Origin: Lumbricus rubellus
Taxonomy: Eukaryota; Annelida; Clitellata; Crassiclitellata; Lumbricidae
Reading direction: 5' to 3'
DNA: 64,000 nt
NCBI GenBank assembly: GCA_945859605.1
Contig: OX243827.1
Coordinates: 1,723,295 to 1,787,294, forward strand
The notes under the pieces are model-generated. The model ran no database searches and had not been told where the DNA came from. It saw only the letters and a list, made by a program, of their open reading frames with translations. Both the position numbers and the translations under genes were made by a program. Every line of letters starts with the position of its first letter. The stretch's first letter is position 1. Below are positions 49,671 through 61,105 of this stretch, piece by piece.

Positions 49671-50169
49671 CTAATTATAATAGTTTCTGTTAGCTGCCAT
49701 TGGCGCTTTGCTGTTGTGTTGCTTGACTCGGGTTCTGCTGAAAATAAGATAACCCCTCCCACTTCTGGCTTGGCCGAACCAGGAGTGATCCAGCACTTAT
49801 GCTACCGAACCCACGGCTGTAAAGCCGACCTGCGTGTCGTGCTATAGTGGGCCGTATTTCGTATAACCTGTAAGCTTACCTGTAATCATTCTGCGGTCTG
49901 TCAGATTGAACCATTATAAACGAATTTATTTGGATTGCTGTTACAACGGTTTGTTCGTTATTTGTAGCTGTCTATGTTGCCTGCACCGTATGGTAATTGT
50001 CGCAATGACGAAGACTAGGCTACACGTACCAGAAGTGTATGACACTGTGCATGGATGATATTTTGTATGCTGCCTGTAAATGTCGCACGAATCCGTCCAG
50101 TGGTAGGCCTATGACACATTTAAATCGGTTCAGGTTGTAACTATCGTAGCCTAACTATCGTAACGTAAC

Positions 50170-50213
50170 CTGTCACGTAGGTCTATTGCCTACGCAATAG
50201 ACCTACGTGACAG
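50170..50213. repeat. Perfect 20-bp hairpin
   Basis: CTGTCACGTAGGTCTATTGC, a CTAC loop, then the exact inverse. No T run follows in either direction. The function is unknown; it may be a small palindromic insertion. Confidence 0.92.
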
Positions 50214-50384
50214 AGTCTGTTAGCATTTCTGCCTTGTATTCTACAATATTGGTATCTAGATGTGTCTATATGGCACATCTTCTTGGGAACTACTCAGAGG
50301 TGCTCCCGACTACAGCGCGGTAAAAAGTAGTCTCAAATGCTTATATATAGAATGTGTCGGAGAGTGACACACTGACACAGGGAT

Positions 50385-50640
50385 CAGACGCAGCTCAAGA
50401 TGGAGGTTATTCCATAGGTCGGGCCAACTTAGAACAAGCAAGGCTTTGCATAATGTAGGCATATACGGCCAAACGGGACTGAGAGCACTCCCCGTCCCAA
50501 GCTTCCCACATACTAGTCCGAGTACCGATTATATAGAGGCTGACAAGGATCGGGTAGGTAGGTTGGAGCAAGGCCTAGCTGGAATCGCCATACCAAGGAA
50601 GCGACCCTGTATTCAATAAACTGACGGACAGACAGCCAGC
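50385..50640 (-). pseudogene. CR1/L2-like LINE 3' relic
   Basis: On the minus strand, frames with PDLWNNLHLELR followed by HLRLLFTAL resemble the LINE C-terminal LWNSLP..LR...FK..LKT.LF.AL. Short and decayed. Confidence 0.5.
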
Positions 50641-51164
50641 GCAGAAATTCCAGCATGTATAGGCCTACAGTTTAAAACTTTTTTCTTTTATTATTTTTCA
50701 AAACGCGTCGTTTTGTTGCTTTTTATTTTTAGTAACGTTTTGTTCCGTTTTTTCGTGTAACTTTATTTATTTATAAGTAAGCTTAGCACCTTGTTTGAGC
50801 AATTAGGCATAGGCCTATGCGTTTTTTCTGCGTCGGCAAATAACACGACTTTATCAGTAGGCCTAAGCCAAAATTAATCACAAGCGACATTAAATAACAA
50901 AAGCAATTTTCTACTTATAACGTTGGCTTAACAAGAAATTTAGAAAACCTAATGTATGGTCTAGGCTACATCAAAATATTTCATAACGTAAGTCCGCATG
51001 AATTCATGCTGATCGACAAAGCGCAATTAAAATCTAACCAGAAGTAGGGCCTATGCATAAAGACGAAAGATGTGTAGCATACTAAATTATATATAGGCCC
51101 TACTTCAGAAGCTAGATTGAAGGATGTCTTGTTTTTTTGGAGAATGCGCTGTAGTTTTTCATGG

Positions 51165-51255
51165 TAGTCGGCGCGCAAATGTAGGGCAATTTTTGCTACG
51201 CGCTTATGTCGGCGCTCTTTTGTCGGCGCGCTTTTGTCCAGCGCGCTAATGACGG
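51165..51255. repeat. GCGCGCTTTTGTCGGC word array
   Basis: About five variants (GTCGGCGCGCAAATGTAGGG, GTCGGCGCTCTTTTGTCGGC, GCGCGCTTTTGTCCAGCGCG). Same style as other terminal word arrays; no inverted partner seen. Confidence 0.65.
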
Positions 51256-51261
51256 GGGTTT

Positions 51262-51633
51262 GGGTCCACTATTCCGAAGGTCCTCTATTCCGAACTCTAA
51301 CCCTAAACCTAACCCTAAAGCTATCCCTAACCTTTCCCTAACCCACCCCAGGCCTAACCCTAACCCTAGCCCCCTCTAACCCTAACCCTCATCCACCCTA
51401 ACCCCAACCCACCCCAGGCCTAACCCTAACCCTAGCCCACGCTAACTCTAACCCTAGCCCACCCCTAACCCTAGCCCACTCTAACCCTAACCTCAACCCT
51501 AACCCTCACCCACCCTAACCCCAACCTAACCCTAACCCACCCTAACACTAACCACCAAGGATAATGAACAAAATATAGCGGACATTCGTATAGTGGACCT
51601 TCGGAATAGTGGACCCTCGGAATAGTGGGCCGT
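51262..51633. mobile_element. Word-array element with telomere-like core
   Basis: The left terminus GGGTCCACTATTCCGAAGG and the right terminus CCTTCGGAATAGTGGACCC are inverted word arrays, the same 16-bp word as at 15857-15930. Between them, 51295-51555, lies degenerate CTAACCC/CCTAACC repeat, matching the metazoan telomere unit TTAGGG on the other strand. The bracket by inverted words shows this is an element, not a chromosome end. Confidence 0.8.
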
Positions 51634-51967
51634 TACCAATGGCGGGACACTAAGCTACATGTATGCCGAGGTGCGAGCGTACCTATTGCAGTCATTGACA
51701 ATCAACAGAGTACTTCAGTAGGTTACTTCAGCGAAATTCATTTGGATAACTTTAATTTTGACAATTATTATAATTATGCATGCCTGCTGTTGACCTTAGA
51801 CATCAAATTTTGATCGGGGAATGTAAGAATTATTTACATGTGATACAATTTGTGCAGTTACTGTTTTATGTGGAATCGATCTGAATATTCATTTTTGTTC
51901 GATTGATTTAAGGGAAAGAGATCTGCTCAATGGCCCAGTACTATAACTGTCTACCAAAAGTCATAAG

Positions 51968-52354
51968 ATGGAGTTTCTTCCGGCGCTTTTGACAAGTGCG
52001 ATTGTCCTCTTCAGTGCCATATACCCACCTATCCATACTCGATCTCCACTGTCGCATCATTTCCTCAGTTACATGTCGCAAAGATCTCAATTTAAGGGAC
52101 GGAATCTGACGATGTCGATACTTGGCAAGGAACTCGTCTACCTGGATATCTTCTACTCTGACTTGAACTACGTCGACATCCAAACGTATCCTGCTTACAA
52201 CTTCTTCACATTAGTGTGTGATGTTGGCGGTGCATTGGGACTGATTCTTGGTGGAACACTACTCACCATTATCGAAGTATCCGAGTGCTTCATCCAGCTG
52301 TTGAATGAACTTATCACTGCTATAAGGTTCACTATTATAATTAATCGTCGTTGA
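51968..52354 (+). pseudogene. DEG/ENaC terminal exon, second copy, frameshifted
   Basis: Homologous to 1241-1621: RSQFKGRNLTMS, LVYLDIFYSDLNYVDIQ and the TM2 GALGLILGGTLLTIIE are conserved. The CDCPLQCHIPTYPYSIS part lies in a different frame. Alignment with the other copy shows an 8-base deletion after TCGATCTC, just before CACTGTCGCATC. Unless a splice event bypasses it, the exon cannot encode both halves. The ORF start at 51968 is therefore not a real N-terminus. The filter triplet is again G-G-T. Confidence 0.8.
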
Positions 52355-52487
52355 AAGATTAACCTCTGAGCATGTCAGATGCAAAGTTCCATCCATGAAG
52401 AGAGTATAGATTAATATAGTTAACCGAGGAGTTTAGAAAATCATTTAAAAAGAACTAGCGAACGCTTGATAGACTAATAATACTTTT

Positions 52488-53727
52488 AGTCCTTCGGCTA
52501 GGGAACAGAAACTTTCAAAATTGTGCAAACTGAACGAACAAGCAACATATTTATTTTTTACAGTCTATTAATACTGGTAACAACAATCAGCTACAGCCAC
52601 ATCGTGTCTGAACTTCTTAAGAATAATAATAAAATAAAGTTATTCGCACTATATTTTTGGCGTCACGATGGCCTAAAACATTTGACCTAATTTCGCGTAG
52701 TGTTTTGGCTAGGATTAGGCCATGACCCTCTGACTTCAGAGGGTCGTGGTGAGGCCGCGTTAAAATAGCAATTGCGCTGCCATCGCCATTTCGTGTATGG
52801 ATTTATATAAACAAACTTGTTTTAGTTTGAAACGTGCATTCATGTTCATTTGTATTACATGTTAAAAAATCGTTTCCTAGTAATTACTCGTTTTCTAGTC
52901 GTTCTAGTTGTTTTGTAGTGAGCAGTCGTTTTCAAAGCAAGTCAACTTTTTGATAGCGCGTGCTGTCATCTGTATTTTTTATAACCACTGAAACTCGACA
53001 AAACAGTTTCATAGTATTTATTTGTATTTTATTGTGTTTGGCTAAACTATCGTTTCAGAGTTATAAAATAAACCTCAGATGCAGTAGTAGGTAATTGTGG
53101 AGATTATAGTCCTTCGGCTAGGGAACAGAAACTTTCAAAATTGTGCAAACTGAACGAACAAGCAACATATTTATTTTTTACAGTCTATTAATACTGGTAA
53201 CAACAATCAGCTACAGCCACATCGTGTCTGAACTTCTTAAGAATAATAATAAAATAAAGTTATTCGCACTATATTTTTGGCGTCACGATGGCCTAATACA
53301 TTTGACCTAATTTCGCGTAGTGTTTTGGCTAGGATTAGGCCATGACCCTCTGACTTCAGAGGGTCGTGATGAGGCCGCGTTAAAATAGCAATTGCGCTGC
53401 CATCGCCATTTCGTGTATGGATTTATATAAACAAACTTGTTTTAGTTTGAAACGTGCATTCATGTTCATTTGTATTACATGTTAAAAAATCGTTTCCTAG
53501 TAATTACTCGTTTTCTAGTCGTTCTAGTTGTTTTGTAGTGAGCAGTCGTTTTCAAAGCAAGTCAACTTTTTGATAGCGCGTGCTGTCATCTGTATTTTTT
53601 ATAACCACTGAAACTCGACAAAACAGTTTCATAGTATTTATTTGTATTTTATTGTGTTTGGCTAAACTATCGTCTCAGAGTTATAAAATAAACCTCAGAT
53701 GCAGTAGTAGGTAATTGTGGAGATTAT
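52488..53727. repeat. 620-bp tandem duplication
   Basis: 52488-53107 and 53108-53727 are direct adjacent copies. Only three differences are visible (positions 52677, 52749 and 53054 of the first copy). The unit starts AGTCCTTCGGCTAGGG, ends TGTGGAGATTAT, and has no coding potential. Each unit has a short hairpin ACCCTCTGA-CT-TCAGAGGGT. It lies just downstream of the DEG/ENaC pseudo-exon. Confidence 0.95.
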
Positions 53728-53824
53728 GGACCTGTTCATGTGAAAAGTATGACCGCCCAAGAAATCGCTACAATAGAGCGGCGCTGTTAGTTATAGAGTT
53801 GTAGAGTCCCAGCCTCCCAGGGTG

Positions 53825-54222
53825 GGTAAACGTGTATTTTAGTCTGGTAAATTATTCGCTCATCTTCGCTCGCTGCAGCATTGTTATTTTTAATCAGTCC
53901 AACTTCTAGTTTGGCGAGAATTCTTTTCATCGATCCAGCTTAAGTTTAGGCAAGAACTAGTTTGATAAATCCCGCTTCTATTTCGTCAGCAAATATTTTT
54001 CATCAATATAACTTTAATTTAATTTAAAATTATTGTTCGTCACTCCAGCTTCGATTTCAGCAAGGTCGTTTTCATAAATCCCACTTCGATTTTAGTAAAA
54101 ATAATTTCATCAATCCGACTTCTATTTAGAAAGAACTCTTTTCGTCAATCCCACTGGTACTCGACTAATGCTGAAACCCATGCAATGGCGACTAATTTAC
54201 CAGACTAAAATACACGTTTACC
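53825..54222. mobile_element. GGTAAACGTG-family TIR element, copy 2
   Basis: A 398-bp element with ends GGTAAACGTGTATTTTAGTC and its inverse. A perfect 8-bp duplication CCAGGGTG is at 53817-53824 and 54223-54230. The interior is inverted GAAGCTGGAT modules. About the same length as copy 1 (16031-16429), so this is a real mobile family. Confidence 0.94.
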
Positions 54223-54329
54223 CCAGGGTGTAGGCGCAGCTCAAAAGGAAGGCTATTCCAGACCACCGGACCAACCACAGAAAAGAAATTATGACACCTA
54301 ACCTTACACTTATAATTATTAACTTAACC

Positions 54330-55150
54330 TTTTATATGTTGGGATACACGGTCGTACTTGGTAAACCCCCAATAAGTCGTGCAGCAACCCGGTGGACCCT
54401 CTCCAACCTCTCAATCCGAACTCGCGGGAGACCACCAAAGATGGAGGCGCAGTACATGTAGTACAGACGGCTCAGCACAAATGCATGGACAAGAGAAGCT
54501 GCAGCTTTAGAAGTCAGAGAGCGAGCAATGACCCTGAGCTGCCGTAGTTGGTAGTAGCAGCTGCGGCACACCTGATCTATATGAAATGCAAGGGTGAGTT
54601 CAGAGTCCAGAAACACACCATGGTCACGCACCACCGAGGAAAAAGTCATAGATGGGAATTGAGAAGAGACAACGCTCAGGTCGAGCTTAGCCAGCTGTTG
54701 CCTAGTGCCCAACCAAATGAACTGGGTTTTTAGGGTGTTGAGTCAGAGTCGGTTAGAGGACATCCAATCTGTGAGGGTCCCCATTGCTTGTTGCATGGTG
54801 CGGGCAGCCTCAATGGCTGCAAGTGGAGGGCAGTGTATGTATGTATGTATGTATGTATGTATGTATGTATGTATGTATGTATGTATGTATGTATGTATGT
54901 ATATGAACATTTATATAGCGCCTTGCAATAACCTCACGAAGGCGCTTAACGTAGCTACCGTGCAGTTCTAAACAAGTGCGTCTTAATTGTCCTTGAGATA
55001 TGCCTGGGTGTCATCTGCATACCGCTGGTGTAGCACGCCGTAAGATGCTAAGAGCGCGCCAATGCAGAAGTGTAGAGCAAGTAAAGCAAGGGAGCCAGGA
55101 CAGAACCTTGTGAGAGACCAAATGGAGCCGGGGCCCAGGGTGATCTACTG
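54330..55150 (-). pseudogene. CR1-like LINE reverse-transcriptase relic
   Basis: Reading the minus strand from 55150: LSQGSVLAPLLYLLYTSAL and then YADDTQ (near 55005-55020), the RT catalytic box. After an insertion at about 54835-54980 come DWMSSNRL, a stop, FIWLGTRQQLAKLDL, then VVRDHGVFLDSELTLAFHI and VCRSCYYQLRQLRVIARSL. This is the usual CR1 order. Several stops and the insertion show decay. Confidence 0.85.
54835..54902. repeat. (ATGT)n microsatellite
   Basis: About 17 uninterrupted ATGT units. They are followed by a SINE/LINE-tail-like ATTTATATAGCGCCTTGC (54910-54930), together forming an insertion in the CR1 relic. Confidence 0.95.
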
Positions 55151-55770
55151 TTCTGGGAGTGCCTCTTTGTAGCCCTGAGTAGCTTACCTTGAAGAGGTGC
55201 TAATTAAGCTTAAATTAAATTAATTAATATATCGTAGTTTTGACACACTTTAAGATTTCCATTCACGGAAGTTGACGGAACTGCTATTTCATATGTACAG
55301 TTCCCTCCATCATCCAATACCGGTATTGTTAATTCTATGGGTCATATTTTAAAGTGCTTCTGGTTCATCCTGTGATATTGTATTACCAATTTTTTGATTT
55401 ACTTGTGCCACCTTGCATTTGACCTAAATTGTCTCCTGTTCAGACTGCATGTGGCTAGTTGTCATGAGTCAAACTGAGTTTTAAAAAATATGCTGTGTCA
55501 ATAAATGGTACATGCCACTTTCCACTCACAACTAAAAGTGTGATCTTGCCATGTACACTTACGTACAATTGCATGAACAGCAACGAGGCCTAAATTAATC
55601 TACATGTATAGCAGTCAAGTCATGAAACATTGCAACAATTGATAGGACAAGTTATGAAACATTGAAGCATGAATATTGCGCCAGCAATAGTTAAATTGCA
55701 GTGCAATCATAAGCTACTAAAATATTTCCACTAGACAATCTCACTGCCTTAAGCTCAATGGCATGTATAT
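55151..55770. other. SINE-tail-like sequence, then nothing recognised
   Basis: 55155-55230 has GTGCCTCTTTGTAGC...CTTGAAGAGGTGCTAATTAAG, a decayed SINE tail. The rest shows no gene. Confidence 0.4.
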
Positions 55771-55774
55771 AGAA

Positions 55775-56885
55775 GATAGGATGTGACTTTCTTGGAATTA
55801 TTCGACCAAGAAAGCATCAGTCCAATCTGAAATCATGTCTTTATCATATACATTCAATACATCATTTATAGGCAGTCAAAGATTTTGTCCACCATTCTGG
55901 TTTTTGTTTTTATGGCAGTGTCACATAATATATTATGTGCCTTTAATTAAATCACATTCCTTGACTCGGAAAATTTTCATTAACATTTTGGATTCATATT
56001 TCCATTAGATACAGAACTTCACTAATAGCCAATTGAAGGATCTGGCCGCCATTTTGTCCACCACTTTGATTTCCTTGCAGTGCTACATGTGTGACATTGG
56101 TTCCAACTTCCGTCGCATTCTTTGACCTCGAGTATGTTGATTTATACCCTAAAATCATGATTCCATTGCATACATTGCTCCATTTATAGCCATTTAAGAT
56201 TCTGGCAGCCATTTTGTCCGCCATTTTGATTTTCGTGCAGTGCTACATATGTGGCTTTGGTTTCATCGCATTCTTTGACGTCGAGTATGTTGATTTAGAC
56301 CCTAAAATCATGATTCCATTGCATACATTGCTTCATTTATAGCCATTTAAAATTATGGCAGCCATTTTGTCCGCCATTTTGGTTTTTAGTGCAATGCTAC
56401 ATATGTGACATTGGTTCCTTCATATTCCTTGACCTCGAAAATGTTGACTTAGACCCTGAAATCATGATTACATTGCATGCATGACTTCACCTATAGCCAT
56501 TTTAAGATTCTGGCCACCATTTTGTCCGCCATTTTGGTTTTTCGTGCAATGCTACATATGCGATCTTGCTTCCATCGCATTCCTTGACCTCGAAAATGTT
56601 GATTTAAACTCTGAAATCATATTTCTATTGCATACATAACTTCGTTTATAGCCATTTAAGATTCTGGCCGCCATTTTGTCCGCCATTTTGATTTTCTTGC
56701 TGTGCTACATATATTTCTTTGATTCCATTGCATTCCCTGAACCCTGCAGTCTTAATTTAGAGTCTAAATCCGTGTTCCTATCACATACAATACTTTACTT
56801 TCAGTCATTTGTAGCAGCTGGCAGCCATTTTGTCCGCCATCTTGTTTTCTCATTGAGCCGCTACAAATCCAGATTGCTAACCGCG
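55775..56885. repeat. ~155-bp satellite array with paired GCCATTTTG motifs
   Basis: About seven units, spaced 148-164 bases. Each has CATTTATAGCCATTTAAGAT, then CTGGCNGCCATTTTGTCCGC and CATTTTGRTTTTCGTGC, then GCTACATATGTG, GACCTCGA and AATCATGATTCCATTGCATAC. Every unit carries two closely spaced CCGCCATTTTG-like sites, which match the YY1 core (CCGCCATNTT). Minus-strand ORFs across it are by-products. Confidence 0.9.
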
Positions 56886-57289
56886 ATTTTCGTTTTCAGG
56901 GGGGTCAAATTAGTCTAGAAACACAGGTTAGCAAATTATTACATGATTTGCTTTTAACAGTGATTTCTAGAGCCCTGTTAGAATTCCAAGCCTTGTCTAT
57001 ATCGCCCATGCAAAAAAATTAGAATTTTTTTTAGAATTCCGAGAATGTGGCTGTAGCAGGTCTTCAACCTGGTTCCTTCCTGATTCTAAATATATATATT
57101 TTATGCTTGTTCTCATAATATGCACAATGTTACCGTTACTTCCCGGACTATTTGGACGAGTTGCATTCAGTGGAAGAAAATAGGGGAAAGTGGTCTTAAG
57201 GGAACACTAGTTTTTCAAAGCTTCATGAAGCCAGTTTGAATTAAATATAATAAATTTACAGGATATTTATTATTAGCCTATAAAAATGG

Positions 57290-57292
<3 letters not shown>

Positions 57293-57332
<40 letters not shown>
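57293..57332. repeat. (AT)n microsatellite
   Basis: Twenty AT units in a row. Confidence 0.95.
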
Positions 57333-57335
<3 letters not shown>

Positions 57336-57399
57336 TAACAGGATGTAGCTATAGTGACTTTAGCTTTAAAAATTAGACAATCTCACCCTGTAGGTGTAG

Positions 57400-57956
57400 G
57401 CAAAACGGTCACCCAAACTGGTCAACAGACAACTCGTCTACGATAACTTACTGGTCTACAGACAACTGATCCAGCGCTTCAGAAACGGAAGCTGGATGAA
57501 TGTTTTTACTGGTGAAATGGAGGTTAGATTGCTGAAAAACGCAGAAAAATGGAAACTGGATGAAGGTTCTTTTATAGGAGAAATAGAAGCTGGATTGACG
57601 AAAATAACGCATGAGAAATAAAAGTGGATGAAGGTATTTCTAGATCTGAAATAGAAGCTGGATTGATGAAAAACCCTTAAGTAATGGAAGCTGTATGAGG
57701 GTATTTCTATATCTGAAATAGAAGCTAGAATGACGAAAACAACGAGCTATAAATATAAGGTATTTTCATATAATTGTGAAATAGAAGCTGGACACATGTA
57801 AATTTATGAAAATCATCAATCCAGTTTCCATTTAAGCTAGAAAACCATTTAACGTTTTCCCCCCCATAAAACCAGCTTCTATTCCATCAATGCAAGTCGT
57901 CTGTAGATAAGTTGTCGTTAGACCAATTGTCTGTAGACCAATTGTCGTGGAACCGC
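57400..57956. mobile_element. ACAACTCGTC word-array element, third copy
   Basis: The left terminus is decayed (ACTGGTCAACAGACAACTCG). The interior has forward modules in the same order as 48280-48660, and the right terminus is GACCAATTGTCGTGGAACC. About 50 bases after its end a partial upstream-module word (AGTCATCTAGCGAATAG) appears. Confidence 0.82.
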
Positions 57957-58870
57957 TTGTAATTATGTATTGTTCGGTCTTATGATATGAAAGTAGAAGT
58001 TTGTGAAAAGTATGTCTTAGTCATCTAGCGAATAGATTTTAGACTCATACAAAACTACCATCAGATTATTAGTTCATAATTGTTATTGTTCTACAACACA
58101 TTGCTTTTGGGTAGTTAAAAACCGTAACACAATTAACTTCTAAAAAAATCACATTATTATTGGATAACCTGGTTTTATTTTTCACCCCACACCATTTGAG
58201 GCCTATGATATAAAATTAGACCATGTGTGATCAACAACGGCACTTAATTCAAGTTCTCCGTTAAGTTGACAAACTATGAAATCTAACTAAGTTAAAATAC
58301 ACTGGACAACAAATTTTAAGTTTTTGTTTACTTCCGAACAAAACTTCGACTGTTTTCTATAGAAGTTGACGTGCTCAACACGATGGTGTTCTCAGAATTT
58401 TTTTATCATGTAAGGTTTTGAGAAAAAGGTATGCAAGATTTAAAGTGAAAAACTCGTATATTGCATACATTCGCAATATAATTATAATTTAATTTCATTG
58501 GGCAACAAATCTTTAGAACAGTGCTTCCTCATATTATTGGGTGCTAAAGATGACTATCACGTAGAAATTTTTAGAAGCACGAAATTAAAGGTTTCATGGT
58601 TATTCTCTGTTCAGTTGCACATGTAGCCTACATTGTATAAGATGCTGCTAAAATTCCATAGGCCTAAAAATGCTTTAATGCTGATTTTAAAAAATTCTTT
58701 GTCTGCACATCTCGCTGCACTGTACAACAATATATTATTGTCAGACAACATTGCTGAACTCCAGTTTTCCTGATACAGTTTTCCAGTGTAGCAATGTCCT
58801 GGTGTTCTGTAAGCTAATTATTATGCAGTAGCATCGGATAAAGCCGCGTGGGCCTACAGGTAAGGTAAGC
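57957..58870. other. No gene recognised
   Basis: AT-rich sequence; no motif-bearing ORF or matched repeat apart from the partial module word near 58010. Confidence 0.45.
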
Positions 58871-58877
58871 CATGTGG

Positions 58878-58987
58878 CTGAGTGGTGGGAAAGTTGCCGC
58901 TGTGCGGCCTACACGGGAGAGCGAGAGAGACAGGGACAGATAGAAAGACAGATAGAGGCTGAGAGAGAGAGACAGAGCGATTGAAGG
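58878..58987. repeat. Repeat shared with 61594-61702
   Basis: GGTGGGAAAGTTGCCGCTGT, GCGGCCTACACGGGAGAGCG, then GA-rich tracts and ACAGAGCGATTGAAGGA recur at 61594-61702 in the same order. It could be a fragment of an LTR or of a leader; class unknown. Confidence 0.8.
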
Positions 58988-59329
58988 AAGTATTTACGCT
59001 AAGAGTGAGATAGGCTTTTGATAGGCGTGTCAGTTGTGTGTACAAGAATGGTAGAGCAAGAGTGATAAAAGATAGCCCTAGTCTTAGCGTTGAGTTGTTT
59101 GATAACCATGAAATAAAAGCTTAGTCTTTTGCGGTACATTTATGTATGTTTGCTACTGCTGGATTTTGAAGAACAAAATACGAGGAACTTATCGTTGTTT
59201 TCTGTAACGAGGTTATAAAAGAACAGTTACTGTAGACACTAACCTTATAAACTAGCCAATACGTACCACAGTAAAGTTAATTTTCTCACGTCTCAGGTAG
59301 TTTATGCACAATAACAACTTAAATATTAA

Positions 59330-59710
59330 CCATGAATCTGTCAGAAATAGGTAAAATCTTACCTTTCACATCACCACAAGCCAATGCACGTGATAATTAT
59401 GAACTTTTTCTTGATCAATATGCAAGTCTGCAGACATCTGACGAATGTATGTTAAACTTTTCAAAAAATTTATAGCGCTTTTCTGTATAAGCAATGAGGT
59501 ACGTCTTAGGCTGTAGGTGCGTCTTAGGAACTTTCCCCTACCAGGTTAGGCTACGGATAGCGAAATTTCGAATCCGAGTTTACAAGCAACAGAAAAAGCA
59601 ATCCGAGCATCCGAGCACACGGGAGAAGCAAGCTGAGTATCTAGGCCTAATCGGCAGGAGAAGCATCCCGAACAAACCGAACGACTAGTGAGACGATACA
59701 ACGGGCATCC
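59330..59710 (+). other. Possible decayed retroelement leader
   Basis: 59600-59700 contains GAGCATCCGAGCACACGGGA, GAAGCAAGC and CGAACGACTAGTGAGACGAT. These resemble the gmr1 leader near 17770-17840 (GAGCCGAGCACACGGGAGAA, CATCGAGCATCCG). A short open stretch from 59332 (MNLSEIGKILPFTSPQANAR) is followed by a stop at 59473. A diverged, decayed relative of the gmr1 element is possible; I cannot show LTRs. Confidence 0.4.
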
Positions 59711-60164
59711 GAACGAAATTACGAAAATTATTTTTTTTAAAGCGGCGGGACCGACCACAGAATAGTTAATTGAGCGACATCAAATCCACTAAGTGCCTGC
59801 GCAATGTCTATAATCTAGATGGTTTGAGAGGCATTGGTGGACGTTTTCCAGTTGTGCTTTGGAGTCTAAAAACAGGATCTTGTATTGGATGCGTGCAGCC
59901 ATAATAGGCAGTCAAGGCAGAACTTCAAGCAAGAGAACGTGTCAAGCTTTGGCGCAAAGTGAAGCTTTTAAGACCGATCCAATGGGTGAGATAGTCTACG
60001 CTGTTTCGGTTGGCCCATGCAGAAGAAAGGAGTTGCAGCGGCTATACGGGAATGGACAAACGCGTGCATTAGCCTATAGGCCTAGTGGAAGGCCCTATAA
60101 GCCTATAATGCCTATGCAGAGGGACATAATCCTCCAATGGCTCTCAACCGGGTAACCATCCATA

Positions 60165-61105
60165 TCGTCGCAGATCATTTCGTCGCAGCCGTATTATTAT
60201 AGTCACTAATTAGGCTAATTGGTCGCGAATTAATTGGTCACTCTCAATATCGTCGCAGGCAACTAGTCGCGATCATTTAGTCGTAGGCCTATTAATTGGT
60301 CGTAAATCAAGTAGTTATTCCTCAATTATTATTGGTCGTAACGAGACTCTGTCACAGCAGACTTTGAGTCAACGTATATAAATCCAACAATCTAAGGTAC
60401 AGTAGCGGCGCCAGGGGGCTATGGGGGCTAATTAAGCCCCCAAAATAAGGCCATCGGGGTTTTTTGCATGTAAAAATTAAATATTTCCACGTTTGCCCTC
60501 CCCCACCCCCAACCAACAAAGGTCATCAGAAATTTTAACGGATGAAAATGGAAAATGTTCATCACATTTCGACCTGCAGATGACTTAAAAAACAAAGTTC
60601 ATCAGAAATTTTCGCGGATGAAAATGGAAAATTCATGCGGGTCATCGCACTCAGCAAAAGAAGAAGAAATATAAAGCTGTTGATAATAGGATCAACATAG
60701 TAGGCCTACTGGATTCATACAACCCCGTCGACATTTTTGAAATAGGCCTACCTGAGAAACATCGCTCACAGTGCTCATTGAATTTTGAAATTGACACAAA
60801 TTACATATCGTGCTTACGTTTTATTGTGCTCTTAACCTGTTTTTTTTTACTTAGCTATGTAACCATGAATTTAATAAAATGTCAGTTTTTAAACTAGCTT
60901 TTGCATGATGAGAGTTTTTGTTGTACTATTAACCTTTAGTTTACTACTCAGATTAATAATTAGGCCTAATTGGTCCAAATTTGGCCGGTGGGAGCGGACT
61001 CATGAGTGGTAATACGAAATAAACTGCGACAACATTATTTAACGACGACATAAATTGCGACGAATTGATTACGACTAAATCACTTACGACCTAACGATAG
61101 GGAAC
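60165..61105. mobile_element. Foldback-like element with GTCGCAG/GTCGTAA words
   Basis: The left part (60165-60355) is an array of words such as ATATCGTCGCAG, ATTTCGTCGCAG and ATTTAGTCGTAGG. The right part (61010-61105) has the inverse type: CTGCGACAACA, AACGACGACATAAA and TGCGACGAATT. Unrelated sequence lies between, including a C-rich segment at 60395-60660 (AGCCCCCAAAATAAGG) that looks like a nested MITE. Confidence 0.65.

Noticed and set aside
51295..51555. A chromosome end or ancient telomere fusion
   Set aside because: The repeat is degenerate and framed by inverted word arrays that also occur elsewhere, so an element is the simpler reading.
52488..53727. Paired LTRs of a retrotransposon
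   Set aside because: The two copies are directly adjacent with no internal region, no TG...CA ends and no primer site or polypurine tract.
55994..56224. Minus-strand ORF with KMAAR-type repeats as a protein gene
   Set aside because: It runs across the 155-bp satellite and is a by-product of its GCCATTTTG words.
59859..60155. 98-codon plus-strand ORF as a gene
   Set aside because: No recognisable domain, no conserved copy and no coding signal beyond length; left unannotated.
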